Source: a virus. From it: a DNA stretch of 28,233 bases. The notes beneath the pieces are model-generated. The model was not told where the DNA came from and searched no databases. It saw only the letters and a program-made list of their open reading frames with translations. The DNA lies in IMG/VR virus record IMGVR_UViG_3300023284_000073, positions 1 to 28,233 of that record. The stretch is one strand, 5' to 3'. This document shows positions 1-7,615 of this stretch, piece by piece (position 1 is the stretch's first letter; the number at the start of each line of letters is the position of its first letter). The translations under genes were made by a program, and so were the position numbers.

Positions 1-3000
1 CCTCAGACTATGCCTTTGGTAAGCAGGTATGTATTAGGTAGAGCTACAAAAGCCACATTAGATGACTTAAAAGGTGGACGTCTGGCTACAAATGCAGAGA
101 GTATTCTTATGAAGGGAGTGGTTGAAGCCCTTAATAATATTAATCCTCGTACTTTTCCTGGTGGTCCCGGTTTAAGCCCTAAAGCAAAGAGAATTTATGA
201 TGACTTGATGTTGGAAATACAACAGAAAGATAAATGGATGACAGGTGGGCAGGTAGTTGAGTGGTATCAACGACATTATCAACGTAAGCCCACTATAAGA
301 GAGCTTAAAGCGTATGCTGCTACTAGACAAATATATGCATTTGATTATCTAGGCCTTAATGCAGCATTAAGAAATGAATTAGTAGCCGCAGACTACCATG
401 AAGGTATAGTAAAAGGATTATTTAAAGGTCCAAATGTATTAAAAGAAGTACAAGGAACTAGTCTCCCCCCGAATATGGTTAAAATTTATGATGCCATAGA
501 AGGTAAGCTAGTCCATGTTAAAGATAATGCGGCATTACAAAAGCGTTTAGTACGTGATGGTCGTAATGATCTTATTCTTCTTAAGCTTCTTGAAAGCCGT
601 AAGAAATTTGGTCAGTATATTATTGTACCAAGAGGAGATGTTAATTTACGTCCTCTTAGGGCTAAAGTATTAAGTGAAAGTAAGGGACCGCATCGGATAT
701 ATGATGTAGGTAATTTTATTAAGCAACAGAGAACTAGATTTATTAATGGAAGAGAAGTATTAGTTAATCCTAAAACCCACTTTGCTGTTAAAAGCCCATC
801 TGAAGCTAGAAAATTTGTTGAAGATTATAATGAAGCTCTTGAAGCATTTAAATCTGCAAGAAGTAGAGATGATGTTTTGTCTAAAGCTCAAGCTACTCTC
901 ATTATTAATAAAAATACCCGATGGAGTAGTTTTGAGGAAATGGAAAAAGCAGTAAAAAACAACGGATTAGAGCTTACTCCGTTTGAAGCCCTTAAAGATG
1001 GAGAGTTGCCCACGTTTAGAAGGGATGAGTTTGGCACACAGCCTTTCGATCCCGATTTCGCTAGTTTTTCTGATAAGACAAATATGTTAATCCAATCAGG
1101 TAGGTTGTTTTATAGTAGAAGGGGACCAATTCTTAAACATCCGAGAGAAGGTAATGCTCTTATCTTACATCCTGATGTAATCATACAACGAGCTATTACT
1201 AATGTTGTTCGTCTTCAAGCGTATAATAATTATAGAATTAGGCAAGTGACAAGATGGGTTAAAACATATGATAAATATTTAGAGAAGGTGGAAGGGCGTA
1301 GTATCTCTGAAAAGTTTCTATATGGTCAGTTTGACAAGTCTCGTAATGCTGCTGTTCCTATTTCTGGAACTACTTTAAGAAATGCAGAGCTTCAACGTCA
1401 GGGTATCTTGATGATGTTGAAGCGTAGAGGGGTATTGGAAGAGCAAGTACATAGATATAGAGATCAAATTATTGATCTTATAGATGAGCGTGCTAATGCT
1501 GATTTAGCTGATAAAGCTGCTAATATTATGTCTGGTGATCCTATTATATCTCTTAGAGGAGCAGCGTTCAAAGCCTTTCTTGGCTTTTGGGACTCATCTC
1601 AATCTATTGTTCAGGCTAGTACTACTCCGGGGGTATTGGCAGTAAGTCCTGTTGCTGGTGCTAAAGCAATTGCTTCTTATCTTACTATTAGAACTGCACT
1701 TGCAGCGCCTCAACATGTTAAAACAATTTCAAAAGGTTTAGCAAAGACTACAGGACTGTCTGTAGAGATGGCTGAAAGGTTAATAGCAGATATTGAAAGA
1801 TCAGGAATTAAGATTGTTGATAGAAACCTTGGTGATCTTGATGCTATAACTGGTGAAGGTAGTGTTTTAACTGTGGGGGGTGCATTTTTAAGAAGGGTAA
1901 CAGATTCGTCTATGTTATTCTTTAAAGAAACTGAAATGTATATTAGAGTATTAGGCTTCACTATTGCATGGCTTGAGAACTTTGAAAAGACAGGAAAGGG
2001 GTTGTCTACTGCTGATGATTTTGCTAGGGTAGGTGTTAGAGGTATAGCTTTAGCTGGTAATATGACAAGAAACGAGAAGGCTTTTTGGCAAGAAGGGGTT
2101 TTAAGTCTTGGTACGCAGTTTATTGCTCAACCCTTCCGTCTAGCAGAGCTTTTATTCTTCCCTACTCGCGGTGGATTTACTCCACAGAGTAAACTTAGAT
2201 GGTATATGGGATTGGCCCTTGCATATGGCCCCCTCTTAGGGTTTACAGGGGACCAATCGACAGGTAGCTTACCTGAATATATTAAACAAAGGTATTTTGA
2301 AGCAACCGGAAAAGAGATTCCGAAAGAAGTAATGAGAGCGTTTACATCTGGTCTTATAGGTTCTTTGCTTCCAGAAACCGACATCCAAAGGCTTCAACCT
2401 TTTGGACAGGGGTTCCTTTTGTCTGATTTCTTTGATAAAGAGAAGGGAGTTAGCCTTTGGGATATGCTTGGGGCGTCTGGTAGTATGGTAAGTCAGTTTT
2501 TAAATGCTACAATAGGCAGTGCTAAGGTATGGGCATTCCTATCTGCTGATATTGATGCTGATCTAGTTCCTTTGACTTTGCAAGATATAGCTCATGATGT
2601 GATGAAAACATTAGTTAGTTATAATAGAGCACAAAAGGCTATTCATGCATACCAAACAAGGCAATATGTAAATACAAGAGGAGATGTACTTCAGGAAGAT
2701 ATAGATACGTTTGATGCTGCTATGATTGGGTTAGGTTTTAATCCATTAGAGAGTGTGGAAGCATACACAGGCAGTGGTTATCTTACTGAGTATCAGAAAA
2801 AAATATTTATAGATGCTAAACAAGCTGCTAAGTTCTTCATAGCAGCAGTCGCAGCAGAAGAGGGGAGTAAAGAAGAGAGATTAAACCTTTCTTACTTTAA
2901 TTACTTAAAACAGTTACATCATATTACTGACCTTGATGGTGATGGTGGTGCTTTGTTTGCTGAGACTGTTGATAAAATATTAAAAGAGAAAAAAGTATAT

Positions 3001-3078
3001 AATCAGAAAGTTTTTGAAAGATTTAATAGAGTATTAAGACGTTCTCCTAAGAACTTACTTAGAGAAGGAGTTAAATAA
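1..3078 (+). CDS. Large internal virion / DNA-ejection-type protein, 5' end outside window
   Basis: This reading frame is open to the left edge. The first ATG is at position 10, but the nine bases before it hold no ribosome binding site, so the gene probably begins upstream and at least 1022 residues are visible. I see no enzymatic motif. The protein is rich in charged helical segments, with hydrophobic glycine/alanine-rich stretches around residues 530-570 and 730-750, as in large proteins that are carried inside the capsid and ejected with the DNA. It is followed, with a TAATG overlap, by a virion protein carrying a peptidase domain, which resembles the internal-core gene order of T7-like phages. 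The role is inferred from size, composition and position. It could also be another structural protein. Confidence 0.6.
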   Translation, partial: PQTMPLVSRYVLGRATKATLDDLKGGRLATNAESILMKGVVEALNNINPRTFPGGPGLSPKAKRIYDDLMLEIQQKDKWMTGGQVVEWYQRHYQRKPTIRELKAYAATRQIYAFDYLGLNAALRNELVAADYHEGIVKGLFKGPNVLKEVQGTSLPPNMVKIYDAIEGKLVHVKDNAALQKRLVRDGRNDLILLKLLESRKKFGQYIIVPRGDVNLRPLRAKVLSESKGPHRIYDVGNFIKQQRTRFINGREVLVNPKTHFAVKSPSEARKFVEDYNEALEAFKSARSRDDVLSKAQATLIINKNTRWSSFEEMEKAVKNNGLELTPFEALKDGELPTFRRDEFGTQPFDPDFASFSDKTNMLIQSGRLFYSRRGPILKHPREGNALILHPDVIIQRAITNVVRLQAYNNYRIRQVTRWVKTYDKYLEKVEGRSISEKFLYGQFDKSRNAAVPISGTTLRNAELQRQGILMMLKRRGVLEEQVHRYRDQIIDLIDERANADLADKAANIMSGDPIISLRGAAFKAFLGFWDSSQSIVQASTTPGVLAVSPVAGAKAIASYLTIRTALAAPQHVKTISKGLAKTTGLSVEMAERLIADIERSGIKIVDRNLGDLDAITGEGSVLTVGGAFLRRVTDSSMLFFKETEMYIRVLGFTIAWLENFEKTGKGLSTADDFARVGVRGIALAGNMTRNEKAFWQEGVLSLGTQFIAQPFRLAELLFFPTRGGFTPQSKLRWYMGLALAYGPLLGFTGDQSTGSLPEYIKQRYFEATGKEIPKEVMRAFTSGLIGSLLPETDIQRLQPFGQGFLLSDFFDKEKGVSLWDMLGASGSMVSQFLNATIGSAKVWAFLSADIDADLVPLTLQDIAHDVMKTLVSYNRAQKAIHAYQTRQYVNTRGDVLQEDIDTFDAAMIGLGFNPLESVEAYTGSGYLTEYQKKIFIDAKQAAKFFIAAVAAEEGSKEERLNLSYFNYLKQLHHITDLDGDGGALFAETVDKILKEKKVYNQKVFERFNRVLRRSPKNLLREGVK

Positions 3079-5690
3079 TGCCGAGACATGGCGCATTTGA
3101 TAATACACTACCTTTGTCCCGTGAACCTCAAGGGCCAAGAAGTTTTGGTAGGGTAAGAGAGCCTGGAAGACCTTCTACATTAGGTCTTGCTACTAATCTA
3201 TTTGGTACTCTTCTTGGTGGTGCTGCTGATATTATTGACTCAGCAGGAAATAGAGAAATAAGTTCTGGTATTGATGAAGCGATTGAAGGTGGTTTTGAAG
3301 AGGCGTTTGGTGAAACAATAGGTGAAGAGATAACTGAGGGTATTAACCGAATATCAAAAACAAAAGAGTCTAGTAAACAGGGAAGAGATGCAACAGATCG
3401 TTTTAATCTGTTTCTTATGTCAGAGATTAAAAAATTAAAAGTCCAACATCCTGGAAAAGAAGAGCTTATTAATAAACTCTTACGAGATAGGGGATTAATT
3501 GACCCCCAACTTCAGCTTCTAAAAGAACAAGGTGCTATAGAGGATAGGGCTGAAGCTGCTGATTTTGCTAGAAATGAAACTATGATTAATGAAGCAGTTA
3601 AACTAGGGGTTGCTACTTTTAATGAGCCCGGTAATCCTGCTAGTGGGGTAGATGAAGAAACTACACTTAAACAAATTACTGAAGTGTTTGTAGCAAGAGG
3701 AGAGTTGGATAGATCATTAAAATCTAGAGGATTTTTTAAAACTCCTTCAGGAGAAATCAAGTCTACTCTTAGACCAGTATATATTCAGAACATACCTGTT
3801 ATTAGACGGAGTTTATTTATTCAAGCTATGGCTGGTATTCGTGCTCCTTTAAATCAATTAAGTGCTCTTATGAGAGCTGGTGATATTAAAGGTGTTAATG
3901 AAGGTATGCAGGGGCTTACTGTATTAGCTGATCAATTTAGATTAGATCAAATAAAAAATACACTCAATCTTAATCCTTCTGAAAAAGAAGATTATATGAA
4001 ATACGTTGATGATCTGTTAGTTTCCATTACAAGTGGTGTATTAGGTACAGAAAAGATTACCGATTTAAACCAATTGAAAGCATTGGAAAATGTTTTTGGG
4101 TATGCTACTAAAAATGCAGAGATTATGAATGCTACAGACCTTCCTACTTTATTTAGGCTTAGTCTACTCTCTAAAAATTTAGGAGATGTCCTATTAAGTA
4201 CGAATTTGTCTGGTAATATAGGGTTAAAAACTAAGTTAGCAAGGAAGATAGGATTAGAAATAAAAACTCTTGGTGATATAGTTCCTTCAAAATCTGATCC
4301 TGAAGATGGTGATATTCCTCCACTTGGTAGTGGTGAGGTAGATCACAGTAAAGTCGATAAACAAGATAGAGTACAGGCTGCTAGTGATATTCAAAAAGGT
4401 CTACAAGATATAGGGTTTATTATTAATTCAAAAGCGGACTCTTATACTTGGATACAATCTAATGGGCCTGGGTTTAATGCTTTTATTAATACTTCAGGAG
4501 GCGTAGTTTTAACTGAGGAAGATAGGGATGTTATAGCTAATCAAATGCTTCATCCAAACTTTCTTACCAATCTTAATAAATCTTTATCCTTCCACCCAAA
4601 GAAGGCTGCTGCTGTAGGTGCTTATGCTTTCGATATGGTACAACAAACTCTACAAGATACAATGAGACAGTTTAGAAACTTCCCTATCTTTGGTGGACTA
4701 AATAGAGATTTCAAGATTGAGTTTGATAATCAAACAAAACAGTTTATTACTAAAGATGAGAACCCATTAGGTGCTGCTAGGCGTCCAGGTGCAGGGCCAA
4801 TTGCAGGGGGTAAGTCCTTTGCCGATATAGCTGGTGTTAAGGATCGTATGAATAAGATTAATAAGATGGTTCCTTTCCTTGTCGAAACAAGGCAGTTTAA
4901 AGATAGTGTTAAAGGAACGAGTGAGGTTGAGTTTATGGAGAGTGTAAAAGATTTGGTTACAAAAGACCTTTTTACTTTAAATGTAACACCAGCCTTCATA
5001 CCGAAAAATGCTCCTAATGTACAAACTAAACAAGGGGTATCTCTTGAAGGACTAGGCACTGAGATTTTGTCAGCAGTAGATAAGGCTGCACCTATTCTTG
5101 AAGCATTAAATGTTCCCTTAGTAGTAACCTCTGCTACTGAAGGCAAACATAAGAAGGGGTCTAAACATTTTTCCGGTAATGCTATTGATATAAGAACAAG
5201 ACAATTAGCACCGGAGAACCAACAGAAGGTTACTGCTGAGTTAAAAGATGCATTAGGAACAGACTTTGATGTGATACTTGAGAAAGATCATATACATATA
5301 GAATATGATCCGAAAAAAAAAATAATTGAGGGTGGTGGTGGGGAGACGGAGCTTATAGGGCAAGTTGCGCCAGATAGACAAGAGGAAGATAAAATTAGAC
5401 TGTTTAATCTTCTCACTCCCGATCTAAAAGAAAAATTAGAAAGGTTAAGTATTAGAGATATACCAGAAAAGGCTGCTAAGGGTCTTGAGGAAGAATTAGA
5501 ATTAAGTCTTAAGTCTATGAGTAGGGTCGATCTTCAAAGAATGGCTATGGCTCTTATAACTGGTAACATTACAGGTTCTTTTATTCCAACTGATGAAAAT
5601 ATAGATTTTATTTTAAAAGCTGATGAAGATGATCTTGTTAATTTGTTGTTTAAGAACTTAGTATTTACTGCTAGAGGTAAGGAGGTATAA
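3078..5690 (+). CDS. Virion protein with C-terminal M15-type zinc peptidase domain
   Basis: 870 residues. The start ATG overlaps the previous stop (TAATG) and is preceded by AAGGAG eight bases upstream. Most of the protein is helical and unrecognised, but residues about 665-745 carry the signature of M15 (D-Ala-D-Ala carboxypeptidase / L-Ala-D-Glu endopeptidase) metallopeptidases: a SKHFSGNAID segment giving zinc ligands H697 and D704 with the family spacing, and an E735-x-x-H738 motif inside EKDHIHIEY giving the catalytic acid and third ligand. The family cuts peptidoglycan stem peptides. In a structural gene this suggests a virion-associated enzyme that opens the cell wall during DNA entry. 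About 120 residues follow the domain. The peptidase call is strong; its role at entry rather than lysis is inferred. Confidence 0.8.
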   Translation: MPRHGAFDNTLPLSREPQGPRSFGRVREPGRPSTLGLATNLFGTLLGGAADIIDSAGNREISSGIDEAIEGGFEEAFGETIGEEITEGINRISKTKESSKQGRDATDRFNLFLMSEIKKLKVQHPGKEELINKLLRDRGLIDPQLQLLKEQGAIEDRAEAADFARNETMINEAVKLGVATFNEPGNPASGVDEETTLKQITEVFVARGELDRSLKSRGFFKTPSGEIKSTLRPVYIQNIPVIRRSLFIQAMAGIRAPLNQLSALMRAGDIKGVNEGMQGLTVLADQFRLDQIKNTLNLNPSEKEDYMKYVDDLLVSITSGVLGTEKITDLNQLKALENVFGYATKNAEIMNATDLPTLFRLSLLSKNLGDVLLSTNLSGNIGLKTKLARKIGLEIKTLGDIVPSKSDPEDGDIPPLGSGEVDHSKVDKQDRVQAASDIQKGLQDIGFIINSKADSYTWIQSNGPGFNAFINTSGGVVLTEEDRDVIANQMLHPNFLTNLNKSLSFHPKKAAAVGAYAFDMVQQTLQDTMRQFRNFPIFGGLNRDFKIEFDNQTKQFITKDENPLGAARRPGAGPIAGGKSFADIAGVKDRMNKINKMVPFLVETRQFKDSVKGTSEVEFMESVKDLVTKDLFTLNVTPAFIPKNAPNVQTKQGVSLEGLGTEILSAVDKAAPILEALNVPLVVTSATEGKHKKGSKHFSGNAIDIRTRQLAPENQQKVTAELKDALGTDFDVILEKDHIHIEYDPKKKIIEGGGGETELIGQVAPDRQEEDKIRLFNLLTPDLKEKLERLSIRDIPEKAAKGLEEELELSLKSMSRVDLQRMAMALITGNITGSFIPTDENIDFILKADEDDLVNLLFKNLVFTARGKEV

Positions 5691-5691
5691 T

Positions 5692-5913
5692 ATGTTTCAT
5701 GCAACAATTATTGTATGTTGGCTCGCTATGGGGTGTATGCTTGGGGAGTCTTCTAAGAATCCTTTCCCTGATAAGCAAGTTTGTGAAGTAGAGGCAGCTA
5801 GAATGTATAACGACCTGACTACGCCCCCTTGGATGGATGGTCTTGGACCACCGGAGCAAGCTGAAGCTAAATGTTTAACACAAGAAGAACTAGACCTAAC
5901 ATTAGGAGGTTAA
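5692..5913 (+). CDS. Small exported protein with conserved-type cysteine pair
   Basis: 73 residues, start ATG preceded by a strong AAGGAGG site. The first 17 residues are hydrophobic (ATIIVCWLAMGC), like a signal sequence or membrane anchor. The rest is hydrophilic with cysteines at 31 and 61 that could form a disulfide in the periplasm. It resembles small phage proteins with an N-terminal hydrophobic stretch and two spaced cysteines, of unknown function. It lies between the peptidase-bearing virion protein and a small membrane protein, so a part in lysis or in the cell envelope is possible, but nothing in the sequence proves that. Confidence 0.65.
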   Translation: MFHATIIVCWLAMGCMLGESSKNPFPDKQVCEVEAARMYNDLTTPPWMDGLGPPEQAEAKCLTQEELDLTLGG

Positions 5914-5914
5914 T

Positions 5915-6124
5915 ATGGGATTTTTAAATTTTATGGGGCCACTGCTACGTATGTTTCAAGGAGGTCTTGGTACACTGGCGGATTCATCTGATAAGAATCC
6001 GAAGACATCAGCTAGTTTGGCGATTGGTGGTGGATTAATGACGTTGTTTGGTTTTAATCCTGACATGGTACATTCAGTTGGTAATGCTATGTGTTCTTTC
6101 GGCAGCTTACTCACTAAGTTTTAA
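5915..6124 (+). CDS. Small membrane protein, holin-like candidate
   Basis: 69 residues with a strong AGGAGG site before the ATG. A polar segment (residues 23-31) separates an N-terminal amphipathic stretch from a hydrophobic glycine-rich segment (about 33-47) and a second moderately hydrophobic segment (51-68). The pattern, a lysine/proline-rich lead-in followed by a short hydrophobic hairpin, resembles small phage holin-like proteins, and the position at the end of the virion arm fits a lysis role. No separate endolysin gene is seen next to it, so this is only a candidate. Its stop overlaps the next start (TAATG). Confidence 0.6.
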   Translation: MGFLNFMGPLLRMFQGGLGTLADSSDKNPKTSASLAIGGGLMTLFGFNPDMVHSVGNAMCSFGSLLTKF

Positions 6125-6501
6125 TGGCAAGAGGAATAGTATATAGTAAGAAGAACCCACTCCTTCGTTGGTTAGTGGATGAAGGGGTATGGTTAGTAGA
6201 ACAAGAGCTGTCTGCATTTTGGAATGACATTGCATTCAAAGTAGAGATACATTTTAAAACAGACCTTTCTTCTATTCCTCAAGTTTTTCGTTCTCTTATC
6301 CCACAGGTAGGTAGGCACATTCAAGCTGCTATATTTCATGACCTGATATATCGCACCGTAGGCCATTGGGGATTAACTCGGGCTCAATCTGATGAGATGT
6401 TCCTCGCTGGTATGAAATATAGTGGTGTTAGGTACACAAGAAGGTATGCTATCTACTGGGGAGTCAGAGCAGGGGGGGGGTGGGCCTCTTGGAACGACTA
6501 A
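6124..6501 (+). CDS. DUF1353 family phage protein
   Basis: 125 residues. It shows the recognisable DUF1353 pattern: a TDLSSIP segment at residues 46-52, an AAIFHDLIYR segment (H72, D73) at 68-77, and a later acidic residue (D90) followed by a MFLAGM segment. DUF1353 proteins are common in phages, and their biochemical function is not established. The histidine and aspartates look like a possible metal site, which is my inference. The start overlaps the previous stop. A run of nine Gs at 6472-6480 lies near the 3' end, so the last dozen residues depend on that homopolymer being read correctly. This is the last + strand gene before the terminator. Confidence 0.8.
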   Translation: MARGIVYSKKNPLLRWLVDEGVWLVEQELSAFWNDIAFKVEIHFKTDLSSIPQVFRSLIPQVGRHIQAAIFHDLIYRTVGHWGLTRAQSDEMFLAGMKYSGVRYTRRYAIYWGVRAGGGWASWND

Positions 6502-6510
6502 AAAGAGGCC
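6483..6510 (+). other. Hairpin spanning the DUF1353 stop codon
   Basis: GGCCTCTT (6483-6490) and AAGAGGCC (6503-6510) form a perfect 8 bp stem with a 12-base loop holding the stop codon. There is no U-run after it, so it is not an intrinsic terminator by itself. It may protect the mRNA end or limit read-through. Confidence 0.5.
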
Positions 6511-6539
6511 GGAGGTTGCCGCTGTATGCGTAAAGATAG

Positions 6540-6557
6540 GGGTGGGTGCTACCACCC
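6540..6557 (+). other. Small GC-rich hairpin between arms
   Basis: GGGTGG (6540-6545) pairs with CCACCC (6552-6557) around a 6-base loop. It lies between the last + strand gene and the main terminator. No U-run follows. Its function is unknown. Confidence 0.35.
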
Positions 6558-6572
6558 TAGCCTAGACATAGA

Positions 6573-6623
6573 AAATGCCCTGTAGCGTGATTAAAACCAT
6601 GCTACAGGGCATTTCTTTTTTTT
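6573..6623 (+). terminator. Strong Rho-independent terminator of the virion arm
   Basis: AAATGCCCTGTAGC (6573-6586) pairs perfectly with 6601-6614. Allowing one G-U pair, the stem extends to 17 bp with an 8-base loop. It is followed by C and eight Ts (6616-6623), the classical layout for + strand termination. On the minus strand the stem is followed by only four Ts, part of which are in the stem, so it may also stop the converging minus-strand transcripts, less efficiently. It sits exactly between the two convergent arms. Confidence 0.92.
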
Positions 6624-6632
6624 AAAGGGGTA

Positions 6633-6830
6633 TTATCTCCTTATTCTTTTATATTTATCTATATACCCCCGTGGTCCCTCCCCTATCTCCCATCTTATCC
6701 ACTCTTCTAGTATTATAAGCCGTTCTTTTAACTTTTCACAGGAGGTACAGATGTATCCTTTTGGTTCTGTCTCTCCCTTGCCCCATTTTCCTTCTCTCCA
6801 TAGTTTTTCTTTGGTTGCTCTTCCGTACAT
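6633..6830 (-). CDS. Small CxxC protein, unknown
   Basis: 65 residues, basic, with one CxxC pair (ICTSCEKL) followed by a helical stretch rich in Leu, Glu and Arg. It is the last minus-strand reading frame before the terminator. A modest TAGGA site precedes the ATG. It overlaps the neighbouring 68-residue frame by about 100 bases in another frame, which is more than usual in this genome, so at least one of the two may be shorter than drawn or not expressed. Function is not recognised. Confidence 0.45.
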   Translation of the reverse strand: MYGRATKEKLWREGKWGKGETEPKGYICTSCEKLKERLIILEEWIRWEIGEGPRGYIDKYKRIRR

Positions 6831-6934
6831 TTAAATATCCTATCCCATCCTTCCCTATATGCATCAGTGGTTATCTTCTGACTCTCCATGTTAGGTTTGA
6901 TACCAATAGAACCTGCCATGTCAAGATCACTCAT
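6728..6934 (-). CDS. Small hypothetical protein with DAYREGWDRIF motif
   Basis: 68 residues. The start overlaps the dCMP deaminase stop (ATGA), the coupling typical of this arm. Residues 24-34 (DAYREGWDRIF) resemble a motif that recurs in small phage proteins of unknown function, usually near their C-terminus. The remaining 34 residues are polar and low in complexity and overlap the next frame. The N-terminal half is the convincing part. Confidence 0.6.
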   Translation of the reverse strand: MSDLDMAGSIGIKPNMESQKITTDAYREGWDRIFKCTEEQPKKNYGEKENGARERQNQKDTSVPPVKS

Positions 6935-7398
6935 GATGTAACCTCTATTAGTTTTAACATTGCTGTTGTCATAATTTTTCTACCCATTAAAGATTCATTT
7001 TCCCACCTACTCCAATAGTCCATTGTAGGGGTAAACCAATATACTCTAGCAATACCAGCTTGAACAATATGAGCACTGCATCTATCACATGGAGGGCCTG
7101 TTACAAACATAGTGTGATTGGTAAGATCACGCCTAGCAAAAAGGATAGCGTTCATTTCAGAATGAATAACAGCACTATATTTAAAACCTTTGTTGTGTAA
7201 TATCTCTTTAGTGTCTGGTATCCTTTGAGGTAAGCCATTATATCCTTCTGATATTCTCCTCTTACCTGATGGGTCAACTATCACTGCTCCACACTTAGTA
7301 CCGGGATCAAGACTCATGTTTGCATTTTCAGCAGCAGCCCACATCCACCTTCTTTCCCATTTAGTAAGATCATTAAGGCTTATCTGTTCCATATTCAA
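6931..7398 (-). CDS. Deoxycytidylate (dCMP) deaminase
   Basis: 155 residues of the zinc-dependent cytidine/deoxycytidylate deaminase superfamily. The HSE motif (H79, E81, in place of the usual HAE) and PPCDRC (C104, C107) supply the zinc ligands and the catalytic glutamate. The length and an N-terminal WERRWMWAAAENA helix fit dCMP deaminases such as those of T4-like phages, which convert dCMP to dUMP, the precursor of dTMP. It lies in the nucleotide-metabolism cluster with ribonucleotide reductase and MazG-like genes. No thymidylate synthase is seen in this window, so the dUMP must be used by host or other phage enzymes. Confidence 0.88.
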   Translation of the reverse strand: MNMEQISLNDLTKWERRWMWAAAENANMSLDPGTKCGAVIVDPSGKRRISEGYNGLPQRIPDTKEILHNKGFKYSAVIHSEMNAILFARRDLTNHTMFVTGPPCDRCSAHIVQAGIARVYWFTPTMDYWSRWENESLMGRKIMTTAMLKLIEVTS

Positions 7399-7615
7399 GC
7401 TCCAATATCATTTTAGCATAATGAATAAGTTTTATAATATCTTTCTTACCACCTTTTACTTTGTGCCTAGTAGCATATTTTATAATATTACTTTCAAATA
7501 CACCTAGTTTATTTTTATAAGAGTACATAGAAGGTTGTATTGGAAACTGTTGGTAATGAGTACCTGTCCCATCTTCTTCAAACACTGATTTTTTTTTGAA
7601 AAATTTAAACGTCAC
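7373..7615 (-). CDS. DUF3310 family protein
   Basis: 80 residues. The THYQQFPIQP segment followed by FESNIIKYATRHKVKGGKKDIIKLIHYAKMIL matches the DUF3310 pattern (HY..., N-IKY--R---K-G--D--K---Y). This domain is widespread in phages and forms the C-terminal part of the T7 gp1.7 nucleotide kinase, while the free-standing form has no proven activity. It overlaps the deaminase start by 26 bases and the reductase stop by 11, so it is probably co-translated with nucleotide-metabolism enzymes. Confidence 0.8.
   Translation of the reverse strand: MTFKFFKKKSVFEEDGTGTHYQQFPIQPSMYSYKNKLGVFESNIIKYATRHKVKGGKKDIIKLIHYAKMILELEYGTDKP

Noticed and set aside
4730-5146. 138-residue minus-strand frame
   Set aside because: Antisense to the M15-bearing virion gene, where the protein pattern is clear.
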